Shown here: positions 1 to 5,945 of the stretch, in pieces | Layout of the letters: the number at the start of each line of letters is the position of its first letter | How positions within the stretch are numbered: the first letter of the stretch is position 1 | Assembly (NCBI GenBank): GCA_017446645.1 | Contig: JAFSQO010000453.1 | Span: forward strand, 1-6,458 | From: Synergistaceae bacterium | GTDB taxonomy: Bacteria > Synergistota > Synergistia > Synergistales > Aminobacteriaceae | DNA length: 6,458 bases | Direction: 5' to 3' | Notes under the pieces: model-generated | What the model was told of the DNA's origin: nothing | The model's input: only the letters and a program-made list of their open reading frames with translations | Databases searched by the model: none | Translations under genes and position numbers: made by a program

Positions 1-31
1 AAAAAAGCCGGGGGAACGTGACTCCCCCAGC
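1..31 (-). terminator. Intrinsic terminator of the component B operon
   Basis: Read on the minus strand, a 9-bp stem (GCTGGGGGA pairing with TCCCCCGGC, one G-U wobble) closes a 7-nt loop and is followed directly by at least six T residues that run to the window edge. It begins 12 nt after the stop codon of the selenoprotein B gene (44-46). The strong GC stem plus T-tract is a textbook Rho-independent terminator, so the minus-strand operon ends here. Confidence 0.93.
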
Positions 32-43
32 GTGATTTATATC

Positions 44-1357
44 TTAGAATTTCGACGGGAATACCGTGGGTTCTTCTACTTTTGTAGCAAGTGCATCAAG
101 TGCTGCCCCGACTCTGCTCGTTCTGAGCTGCCACTCTGCCTCTTTGCTTAATTCAGGGTCTCCCAGAGGATAAGGAACTGATACCGTCTGAACCATTCTG
201 TTTGCTCCGACAGTCTTTGCAACGTCGATTAAGTTGCACATTACTGTAACAGGAATTCCAGTGCGCTCGATTTCTTTTGCCATCGTTGACCCGCAACGAG
301 TACAGGTTCCTCAGGTCGATGTAAGAATTACTGCATCAACGTTTGCGTCGTGAAGTTCTTTCGCGATTTCTTTTCCGAACTTGGCCGCAAATGCCTGTGT
401 GGTTCCAGTTCCTACAGTTACATAGAAGTAATCATAGACTTTGCCGATCTTGCCCTGCTTCTCAAAGTAACGCATAGCATCAAGGGGAATGCCCCTGTCT
501 GGAACTGCGCACATTGCCGCCGGGTCAAAGCCTGCGTGAATGGTCTTGAAGACTCCTTCAGGTAAATTATCGTAGCCGGAGATGTTGTACTTTCCCCACT
601 TTTGTGCGCTTGCACTCTTAATCCTGTCTGGGTTGTCAACGGGAACGACTCCGCTTGATGAGACAAGTGCTATCGTTGCCTTGCTGAGATCCAAAACTGG
701 TGCTGCAGGAGGAATCTTCTCCATGCTTGGGATAATTAACTCGGTCTGGAAAGGCTCGCCGTTAATCTTCTTGAGGAGCATATCGATGACTCTGTCAGCT
801 GCCATGACTCCGTTAGGCTCCGGAATTTCCATACGAATACCGCGAGGGAAATAGCCCTCCTGAGCTGCCGGAAGTAATGGCTCACCCTTAGCGATCTTCT
901 TTGCAAATGCTGCCATAGGAGTAATATCCGCCTTCATAAACGTTGCTTTACGTCCGCCCTTGAAGATATAAGCGACTGACTTGTACTCTTCAACGCCGGG
1001 GTTCTCTTCGTTCATTGAAGTAATGACGGGAACATTGTAACGCTCGCTGACTGCCTTGCAGACTATTCCGCAGCCGACTCCGTAACGTCCAGCCATGAAT
1101 GCCGGGCCTGCGAAGAACATTCCGAACTCCTTAGTGTCGAGGAACGCAAAAATTTCTTTCAGAGCCTCTTCAGTGTGATTCGTGATGTAGTTGTCGCCGC
1201 ATACTATCGTGTTAGTAACTTCGATGTCAGGCTTGACCATAGCGTTAAGCATCATAGAACAGCCGATTAACTTTTCATGAAAAATCGGAGTCTGGTCGGC
1301 CATTTCTTCTCCGCCTATCTGACCGAAGAACTGGTTAATATAATGAATTGCTTTCAT
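44..1357 (-). CDS. Selenoprotein B subunit of glycine/sarcosine/betaine reductase (GrdB/GrdF/GrdH family), with in-frame UGA = Sec349
   Basis: This is the selenocysteine subunit of the substrate-binding component B. In the family it attacks the substrate carbon and transfers a carboxymethyl group to selenoprotein A in the cytoplasm. The frame runs from ATG (1357-1355) to TAA (46-44) and is interrupted only by UGA at 313-311. Read as selenocysteine this gives 437 residues, the usual family length. The start MKAIHYINQFFGQIGGEE, the core segments AGPAFMAGRYGVGCG, PVDNPDRIKSASA and FKTIHAGFDPAA, and the Sec site ILTST-U-GTCTRCGSTM are all family hallmarks; a CxxC follows three residues after Sec. 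SD AAGGGGTG (1375-1368) lies 10 nt before ATG. It is cotranscribed 24 nt behind the proprotein gene. The sequence after the Sec site (MCNLIDVAKTVGANR) looks to me closer to the sarcosine/betaine forms than to glycine GrdB. That subtype is inference; the family call is firm. Confidence 0.96.
289..307 (-). promoter_or_regulatory. Candidate bacterial SECIS hairpin for Sec349 of selenoprotein B
   Basis: On the minus strand, three nucleotides after UGA (313-311), ACCTG (307-303) can pair with CGGGT (293-289) through one T-G wobble, enclosing a 9-nt loop. A short hairpin just downstream of UGA is what SelB-dependent selenocysteine insertion needs in bacteria. The pairing was done by eye. The hairpin lies inside codons for the conserved GTCTRCG segment, so part of the conservation is due to protein constraint. 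Confidence 0.55.
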
Positions 1358-1381
1358 GATTCTTTTTCACCCCTTTTTGTC

Positions 1382-2692
1382 CTAGAAATCTGCACAGGTT
1401 CTCAGGGAGTAGCCTGAAATGTGATTCGCGCAGAACATTCCGTTATTCTCCATTATAAACGAACCGTCCGGTCTTATGCAGCCTTCCCAGCCGCCTGAAT
1501 TTCCGTCGCGGGCAAGTGCTTCCAGCTCGCCGATAACTTCCATACCTGCGGGGAACTCGTACATCTGAGAGACGTTGCCTGTAGTTACTAAGGCATTCGT
1601 TGCAGGATTCATCGAGACTAAGGGCTGTGATGCTCCGTCGCGTCCTGTGCATTCGTCAGAGAGTCCGACAGTCTTAATGCCGAGCCTCTCAAGCTCAACA
1701 AGCATAGCAGTGTAATCAACGTCAGGGTTTCCGTAGCCTTCTTCAGCAACAACTGCTGCGTCGACTCCGAGACTCGTGGCGATCTGGCCTGCCATTTTGA
1801 CACAGCGCACTTTCTCGTCCATCTTGACGTTAAGTGTTGACATGATTACGCCCAAGAAGTTAATCGTCTTGCCGTGCTGCTCATAGAGCTTCTTGATCAT
1901 GGGGTTAGTTGCGAATTCATAAGTCGAAATCTTTGACGATGTAGGCATGAATGAACCTGATACCATACAACCGTCTAGTAATTCATTGGGATGCATGAAC
2001 GTCGGCAGAATGTGGTTAGCGTCCCAGCCGTAAATCAGCGTGTTATATCCCATAGCTTCCATTTGGGACTGAGGCTGTAATACGTAAACGACTCTGGGGA
2101 GCTTGTCGACTTCCGGGCCTCTCTGATTGATAGCAGGTAAATCATAGACTTCGATGTTCTCCGGCTCTAAGTCCTTAACGCACTGGCCGATGTATTCCGC
2201 GAGTCTCATGCCTGCCCATCTGAGAGCGTGATTCTTTTTCTGCTGTTCGTGACGTTCAAAATCTTCATCTGTATCAGCGACTAAGACAAGGTTGACCATG
2301 TCGCCGAAAATTGTGTGGTGCTGATACTTTCCACCCATTGCAATAACGCCGTCCTGGAAACCTCCGGCGTGTTCACCGACTACGATTAAAGCGCAGTCCT
2401 GAAGGCAATGTGTACGGCCTGACCCTGCGACTTCCATCTCAGACAGGACACCGGGGAATATTCCGTGACCTCCTGAAACTTTGCAGCGCATTTCTACAGC
2501 TTCTTTGACAGGACATAAGATAACGTTGTCACCGGGGTGAACGATCTTAAAGTCCGCCGTTGTTATATGCTCATCTTCATGTAAGACATTGAGCAGTTCT
2601 TCTTTATTCAGCGTAAGGATACCGGCCTCGTAAAAAGTCTTGTCGCCGAAAACAATATCCTTGACGTGGAATGCTCCGATTTCAAGTTTCAT
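1382..2692 (-). CDS. Component B proprotein of glycine/sarcosine/betaine reductase (GrdE/GrdG/GrdI family), probably sarcosine- or betaine-type
   Basis: The 436-residue product starts MKLEIGAFHVKDIVFGDKT, and carries GIFPGVLSEMEVAGSGRTH, EEGYGNPDVDYTAM and DECTGRDGASQ, all characteristic of the proprotein that supplies the non-selenium subunits of component B. Family members are cleaved internally at a cysteine to give alpha and beta subunits, the cysteine becoming a carbonyl (pyruvoyl-type) group that binds the substrate amine. Cys242, in LLDGCMVSGSFMPTSSKIS, is the only cysteine in the middle of the chain and is the likely cleavage residue by position; I infer this. Glycine-type GrdE, as I recall it, has an Asn-Cys inside a SGNCVSACD-like segment, absent here, which is why I favour a GrdG/GrdI type. 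SD-like AGGATGTG (2710-2703) lies 10 nt before ATG. It is first in the minus operon, followed after 24 nt by selenoprotein B. Confidence 0.93.
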   Translation of the reverse strand: MKLEIGAFHVKDIVFGDKTFYEAGILTLNKEELLNVLHEDEHITTADFKIVHPGDNVILCPVKEAVEMRCKVSGGHGIFPGVLSEMEVAGSGRTHCLQDCALIVVGEHAGGFQDGVIAMGGKYQHHTIFGDMVNLVLVADTDEDFERHEQQKKNHALRWAGMRLAEYIGQCVKDLEPENIEVYDLPAINQRGPEVDKLPRVVYVLQPQSQMEAMGYNTLIYGWDANHILPTFMHPNELLDGCMVSGSFMPTSSKISTYEFATNPMIKKLYEQHGKTINFLGVIMSTLNVKMDEKVRCVKMAGQIATSLGVDAAVVAEEGYGNPDVDYTAMLVELERLGIKTVGLSDECTGRDGASQPLVSMNPATNALVTTGNVSQMYEFPAGMEVIGELEALARDGNSGGWEGCIRPDGSFIMENNGMFCANHISGYSLRTCADF

Positions 2693-3007
2693 TATTGAAT
2701 TTCACATCCTTATTATAATTAGAGAAAAACATAAATATATCCTGCTACTGATTGCATGAATATCAGACAGCAAAGACAATTGACCGCAAAGCTCATTCGT
2801 TCGTGCGCAAAAAACTGGACAGGACGAAATTGCTTCGACTCTGTGCGAAAGGTTCATAAATTACCAAAATGTTTGTGTTGCCTAAGTGGAACTAAATCTA
2901 AAATCAAATCAATTTATCAGCTTGAGAGAATTCTATGTGAAGTGAAAAATTTTTGCCATAATGATTTGCGTTAGTGTTCACTACAAAAATAATCACAAGC
3001 ACGATAA
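2693..3007. other. AT-rich divergent intergenic region, leader of the minus-strand operon
   Basis: No convincing gene is seen here. Next to the proprotein start lies the minus-strand SD (2710-2703). A TATATT element on the minus strand (2739-2734) is a possible -10 that would leave the SD inside the transcript, but no good -35 lies upstream, so the minus promoter remains unassigned. The remainder is AT-rich, with stop codons in all frames and only a 72-codon plus-strand frame (2756-2974) whose Lys/Arg/Cys-rich translation resembles no family I know and which lacks a clear ribosome binding site. Confidence 0.5.
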
Positions 3008-3238
3008 TATTTTCATGAAAACTTTTCACGAGTTACAGAGATTCAGGAACGCTATATAACTGTAGATAATACTCCCGGAATTAATTCAGGCCGCGCGGTA
3101 ACATGGCAGCAAAATGCTCATAATAACATGAAAACTGGTGAAGGCTTTCCTGAGGATGTCATGAAGGCTGATATTGTAATGGCTATAGACACGACGGCAT
3201 TCTGGGACTTTTATATTTCTATGCTGACAAAGCCGTAA
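3008..3238 (+). pseudogene. Start-less gene remnant, possibly the C-terminus of a nucleoside hydrolase
   Basis: An open frame of 76 codons runs from after a stop (3005-3007) to TAA (3236-3238). It has no ATG, GTG or TTG start before the protein-like part. The translation contains RYITVDNTPG, GRAVTW, ADIVMAIDTTAFWDFYISML and ends LTKP. The order of a VxVD-type strand, a G-R/Q-x-V turn and a final hydrophobic-D-x-x-x-F-W helix resembles the last portion of inosine-uridine-preferring nucleoside hydrolases (usually about 310 residues), but this is from memory and tentative. If so, the N-terminal three quarters, including the DxDxxxDD metal site, are missing, and no frame upstream supplies them. 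It sits between the two Grd operons, about 60 nt before the -35 element of the thioredoxin gene, and probably marks decay or rearrangement at this junction. It could also be a short ORF using an internal ATG (3128), which has no obvious SD. Confidence 0.42.
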
Positions 3239-3272
3239 TACCGTAATGTAATTAACTGCTAATTAAATTCAG

Positions 3273-3285
3273 AAGATTTAATCTT
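3273..3285. repeat. 13-bp palindrome upstream of the thioredoxin-grdA promoter
   Basis: AAGAT-TTA-ATCTT is a perfect 5-bp inverted repeat around a 3-nt centre, with looser AT-rich symmetry beyond it. It lies 12 bp upstream of the putative -35 box at 3298, a common place for an activator or repressor site. There is no T-tract, so it is not a terminator. In AT-rich DNA such a repeat can arise by chance. Confidence 0.3.
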
Positions 3286-3297
3286 GATTATTAACTA

Positions 3298-3326
3298 TTG
3301 ACGAAATCGAAAAATTACCGCAAAAT
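3298..3326 (+). promoter_or_regulatory. Putative sigma-70-type promoter of the thioredoxin-grdA operon
   Basis: TTGACG (3298-3303, five of six to TTGACA) is followed after exactly 17 bp by CAAAAT (3321-3326, four of six to TATAAT). Transcription would start near 3333, leaving a leader of roughly 35 nt that contains the strong SD of the thioredoxin gene. The -10 is weak, which would fit an activated promoter. The assignment rests on consensus matching and position only. Confidence 0.45.
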
Positions 3327-3348
3327 ATTACGTATTCCAAAGCGAATC

Positions 3349-3356
3349 AGGAGGTG
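3349..3356 (+). promoter_or_regulatory. Strong Shine-Dalgarno site that fixes the thioredoxin start
   Basis: AGGAGGTG is a full match to the anti-SD complement. A longer in-frame reading from GTG at 3354 would start inside this site and so cannot be used with it. The next in-frame start, ATG at 3369, lies 12 nt downstream and gives an N-terminus (MAVVEITKENF) typical of thioredoxins. Confidence 0.8.
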
Positions 3357-3368
3357 GAAAAAAGTAAA

Positions 3369-3707
3369 ATGGCAGTCGTAGAAATCACAAAAGAAAACTT
3401 TGAGGCCGAGTTCAAGAACAGCCCAGTCCCTGCAGTGCTTGACTTCTGGGGACCTAAGTGCGGACCCTGCATGGCATTGATGCCCAAGTATCACGAACTT
3501 GCAGAGAACCCGAAGTACGAGGGCAAATTCAAGTTCTGCTCAGTCGATACGTCAAAGAATCGCCGTGTTGCAATGATGGTGCGTCCCGCAGTTATGGCTC
3601 AGCCTACGTTCCTGTTCTACAAGGACGGTCAGGAGGTCGCCCGTCTCGGCGGAGATGGTCTGACAATCGAGGAGATTACGGCCAAGGTTGACGAACTTAG
3701 CGCATAA
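3369..3707 (+). CDS. trxA: Thioredoxin associated with glycine reductase
   Basis: This 112-residue thioredoxin-fold protein has the redox pair in FWGPKCGPC (Cys31, Cys34) and the expected cis-proline at QPTF (Pro79), followed by the FYKDGQEV strand. Thioredoxin is the electron donor that re-reduces selenoprotein A after each cycle, and grd clusters commonly encode one. The segment VDTSKNRRVAMMVRP matches the NRR pattern I associate with grd-linked thioredoxins. The residue before the first active-site cysteine is lysine rather than the usual tryptophan (KCGPC instead of WCGPC). The start at ATG 3369 is set by the SD at 3349-3356. grdA follows 123 nt downstream without a terminator between, so the two are probably cotranscribed. 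No thioredoxin reductase gene is in the window. The fold call is secure; dedication to GrdA is inferred from context. Confidence 0.94.
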   Translation: MAVVEITKENFEAEFKNSPVPAVLDFWGPKCGPCMALMPKYHELAENPKYEGKFKFCSVDTSKNRRVAMMVRPAVMAQPTFLFYKDGQEVARLGGDGLTIEEITAKVDELSA

Positions 3708-3722
3708 CGTGTGAAAGACAAG

Positions 3723-3736
3723 ACAAAATGTTTTGT
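3723..3736 (+). repeat. Inverted repeat in the thioredoxin-grdA gap
   Basis: ACAAAA and TTTTGT flank a 2-nt centre, 15 nt after the thioredoxin stop. It could form a weak AT hairpin in the mRNA, for example an end or processing structure. It lacks a GC-rich stem and T-tract, so I do not call it a terminator. The rest of the gap up to the grdA SD is AT-rich without other clear signals. Confidence 0.25.
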
Positions 3737-3830
3737 GAATAAATAGATAATTAAATGGAATAAAAATCAATCAATCAGCCAGCAAAAAAATTTATCTTAT
3801 ATCATAAAAAAGGAAGGGAAGGTGTCAAAC

Positions 3831-4310
3831 ATGGGTAAACTTGCAGGAAAGAAATTATTGCTTCTCGGTGAGCGCGACGGTGTTCCCGGACCTGCAATGG
3901 AAGCATGTTTGAAGGACAGCGGTGCAGAGATAATCTTCTCAGCTACCGAGTGCTTTGTCTGAACGGCCGCAGGAGCGATGGACCTGCAGAACCAGCAGAG
4001 AGTAAAAGATGCTGGAGAGAAATTCGGAACAGATTGCGTAGTAATTCTTGGCTCATCTGACGCAGAAGGCGCAGAGATTTATGCCGAGACAGTTACAGCA
4101 GGCGATCCGACATTCGCAGGACCCCTCGCCGGAGTTTCGTTGGAACTCCCTGTATATCACGTTTTTGACCCTATCATCAGAGCAGAATGCGACCCAGCAG
4201 CTTGGGAAGAGCAGATAAGCATGATGGAAATGGTGCTCGACCCAGACGCATTAGCCGAAGCTGTTAAAGGAATGCGCGAACAGTATAGTAAAAACGTTAT
4301 TGAAGGATAA
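3831..4310 (+). CDS. grdA: Selenoprotein A of the glycine/sarcosine/betaine reductase complex, with in-frame UGA = Sec44
   Basis: GrdA is the small selenoprotein shared by all three reductases. Its selenol accepts a carboxymethyl group from component B and presents it to component C, ending as a mixed Se-S bridge that thioredoxin reduces. The frame runs from ATG 3831 to TAA 4310 and is interrupted only by UGA at 3960-3962. Read through, it encodes 159 residues, the family length. The Sec site [15 protein letters not shown] has Cys41 and Sec44, the same spacing and numbering as in characterised GrdA. The N-terminus ([20 protein letters not shown]) and later [22 protein letters not shown] and [14 protein letters not shown] are family hallmarks. 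An SD-like GGGAAGGTG (3816-3824) is 6 nt from ATG. Without recoding, the gene would look like a 43-codon ORF plus a separate ORF from ATG 3978; this is an artefact. A terminator-like hairpin follows at 4334. Confidence 0.97.
3969..3987 (+). promoter_or_regulatory. Candidate bacterial SECIS hairpin for Sec44 of GrdA
   Basis: Six nucleotides after UGA (3960-3962), GCAGG (3969-3973) pairs perfectly with CCTGC (3983-3987) around a 9-nt loop (AGCGATGGA). Position and size fit a SelB-binding hairpin. It lies within codons of the conserved TAAGAMDLQ stretch, so base conservation alone would not prove function. Confidence 0.6.
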
Positions 4311-4333
4311 CATCCAAATCAGAATAAATATCA

Positions 4334-4374
4334 GCCCCGGGGATTCTTGCTTGAGTCCCTGAGGCAATTTTTTT
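4334..4374 (+). terminator. Intrinsic terminator or attenuator between grdA and grdC
   Basis: A 13-position stem (4334-4346 with 4353-4365) has one C-A mismatch and two G-U wobbles, a 6-nt loop (TTGCTT), and is followed by AA and seven T residues (4368-4374). It starts 24 nt after the grdA stop. Only 17 nt separate the T-tract from the grdC ATG, and the grdC SD (4378-4381) follows almost at once, leaving no room for a separate promoter after it. grdC and grdD must therefore be reached by read-through, or from a start inside grdA. Partial termination would make more thioredoxin/grdA mRNA than grdCD mRNA. Confidence 0.82.
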
Positions 4375-4391
4375 AACGGAGAAGAATAATC

Positions 4392-5942
4392 ATGTCAAAA
4401 GTCGGAATCAAAAGTTATTCGTATTGTCTCAACCACGCCCCCGAAACCGGTTCACACTACGGCGGAACACCCTGGGAGGCTTCTCATTCAGGCGGCAAAG
4501 AGCAGGAATATCTTAACGCCCTCCCCCAGCACCTGCAGAGCTATGACCATGCCCTGCACTATGCCCCTAACCAGACGTATATAGGCGGAATTTCTTACGA
4601 GGAATTTGAAGCTATCCCTGCACCTTGGGTCGATAAGCCTTTACCTGACGAGAAGTCAAAGCGTTACGGGAAGTTCGGCGAATTAATGCCCGAAGATGAG
4701 TTCTTAGGGTTAATCAGTGCCTGTGATGAGTTCGAGCTTGTCTGGCTTGAAAAAAGTTTTGCAGAGTCAGTAAGCAAGAAGTTAGCTGAAGACCCTGTAA
4801 TCACCGAAGCAATAGTCAAGAGAGTCGTCCGTCCCAAGAACATGCAGGAACTTGCAGACATTGAGAAGGAAGTTGCAGAACGCGATGCCCTGCCTCTCTA
4901 TCATGACAACAAGGTCGTCGGCTGCGTCAGAATGGGCCACCCTACTGACCATTGTTTGACTGCCCATGTCTTAATGGAAAATCTCGCGGGTAAGGCTTCA
5001 GGTGTATTAGCACTGCTTCACTTGCTCAAGAACTCAGGACTCAACCCGTTAGATTTAGATTTCGTCATTGAGTGCTCAGAAGAAGGAGCAGGCGATGTAG
5101 GTCAGAGAGCAGGCGGAAATTTCGCAAAAGCCATTGCAGAAGTAGCAGGCTGTACAAATGCTTCGGGCTGTGATGTCAGGGGATTTTGTGCCGGCCCTGT
5201 CAATGCAATGATTAACGCAGCAGCTCAGGTTGCTTCAGGTGCAAGAAAGAATATCGCTGTAGTTGCAGGCGGTTCAATTCCAAAGCTCTACATGAACTCA
5301 AGGGATCACGTAAAGAAGAATTTGCTGGCCCTCGAAGATTGCGTAGGAAGTTTTGCAGTGTTACTCGTTCCAGATGACGGAACAATGCCAGTAATGCGTC
5401 TTGATGTACTGGGCAAGCACACAGTCGGCGCAGGCGGAGCACCCCAGGCTGTAACAAGCGCGTTGACATTTGAACCCTTACAGACAGCAGGTTTGACGTT
5501 CTCGGACGTTGACAGATTCGCCCCTGAATTACAGAATCACGAGATCACAGAACCAGCAGGAGCAGGCAATGTTCCACTTGCAAATATCAAGATGATAGCA
5601 GCCCTTGCAGTCATGAAGAAGGCTATCGAGAAGCCGGCAATGATGGACTTCATCAAGAAACACGGAACAATCGGCTATGCTCACACTCAGGGACATATAC
5701 CTGCAGGTGTGCCGTTTATCGGTCCGGCTTGCGAGTTAATCAAAGAAGGCAAGATTAAGCGCGCAATGATAATCGGTAAAGGTTCACTGTTCCTTGCAAG
5801 GCTCACGAATCTGGCAGACGGTGCGTCATTCTTAATCGAGGCTCCTGAACCTGTCCAAGCTCAAGCAGCAAGTGTCAGCAAAGATGACATCAAGGCAATG
5901 ATTCTCGAAGCATTAAGCGAGATAGCAGGAAAGTTGGGCTAA
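4392..5942 (+). CDS. grdC: Component C subunit beta of glycine/sarcosine/betaine reductase (GrdC)
   Basis: With GrdD, GrdC turns the carboxymethyl-selenoether of GrdA into a protein-bound acetyl group and then acetyl phosphate. The 516-residue product has the family length. HYAPNQTYIG near residue 57 and the thiolase/FabH-like core mark it: Cys266 in VRGFCAGPVNAMINAAAQV is the likely acyl-accepting cysteine, and histidines in PELQNHEIT (His383) and YAHTQGHIPAG (His431, His435) are placed like the base residues of the thiolase superfamily; these roles are inferred from the fold. The C-terminus from about residue 487 is an Ala/Gln linker plus a short charged helix. The start at ATG 4392 follows CGGAGAAG (4377-4384; GGAG 10 nt away). 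It lies just behind the 4334-4374 terminator and is coupled to grdD by a 3-nt gap. The N-terminal 40 residues differ from the clostridial GrdC I remember, while the rest fits well. Confidence 0.95.
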   Translation: MSKVGIKSYSYCLNHAPETGSHYGGTPWEASHSGGKEQEYLNALPQHLQSYDHALHYAPNQTYIGGISYEEFEAIPAPWVDKPLPDEKSKRYGKFGELMPEDEFLGLISACDEFELVWLEKSFAESVSKKLAEDPVITEAIVKRVVRPKNMQELADIEKEVAERDALPLYHDNKVVGCVRMGHPTDHCLTAHVLMENLAGKASGVLALLHLLKNSGLNPLDLDFVIECSEEGAGDVGQRAGGNFAKAIAEVAGCTNASGCDVRGFCAGPVNAMINAAAQVASGARKNIAVVAGGSIPKLYMNSRDHVKKNLLALEDCVGSFAVLLVPDDGTMPVMRLDVLGKHTVGAGGAPQAVTSALTFEPLQTAGLTFSDVDRFAPELQNHEITEPAGAGNVPLANIKMIAALAVMKKAIEKPAMMDFIKKHGTIGYAHTQGHIPAGVPFIGPACELIKEGKIKRAMIIGKGSLFLARLTNLADGASFLIEAPEPVQAQAASVSKDDIKAMILEALSEIAGKLG

Positions 5943-5945
5943 ACC

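Noticed and set aside
44..283. Independent 79-codon minus-strand gene
   Set aside because: It is the C-terminal part of selenoprotein B after the UGA at 313-311.
2712..2717. Perfect TATAAT on the minus strand just upstream of the proprotein gene
   Set aside because: Transcription would begin within or after the ribosome binding site (2710-2703), and no -35 match lies 16-18 bp upstream, so it is unlikely to be the working -10.
2756..2974. Plus-strand frame of 72 codons in the intergenic region
   Set aside because: No recognisable family, no clear ribosome binding site, unusual Lys/Arg/Cys-rich composition in AT-rich DNA; most likely chance.
3354..3707. Longer thioredoxin reading from GTG 3354
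   Set aside because: The GTG lies inside the AGGAGGTG ribosome binding site; ATG 3369 is the correctly spaced start.
3733..3761. Possible promoter TTGTGA-N17-TGGAAT between the thioredoxin gene and grdA
   Set aside because: Both boxes match only four of six positions in AT-rich sequence; not enough to claim a separate grdA promoter.
3978..4310. Independent gene starting at ATG 3978
   Set aside because: It is the part of grdA after the selenocysteine UGA, in the same frame and with family sequence on both sides.
5212..5469. Minus-strand frame opposite grdC
   Set aside because: It is the antisense shadow of a strongly supported gene, with Leu/Arg-rich low-information translation; the same applies to other overlapping frames opposite grdC, grdD and the component B genes.
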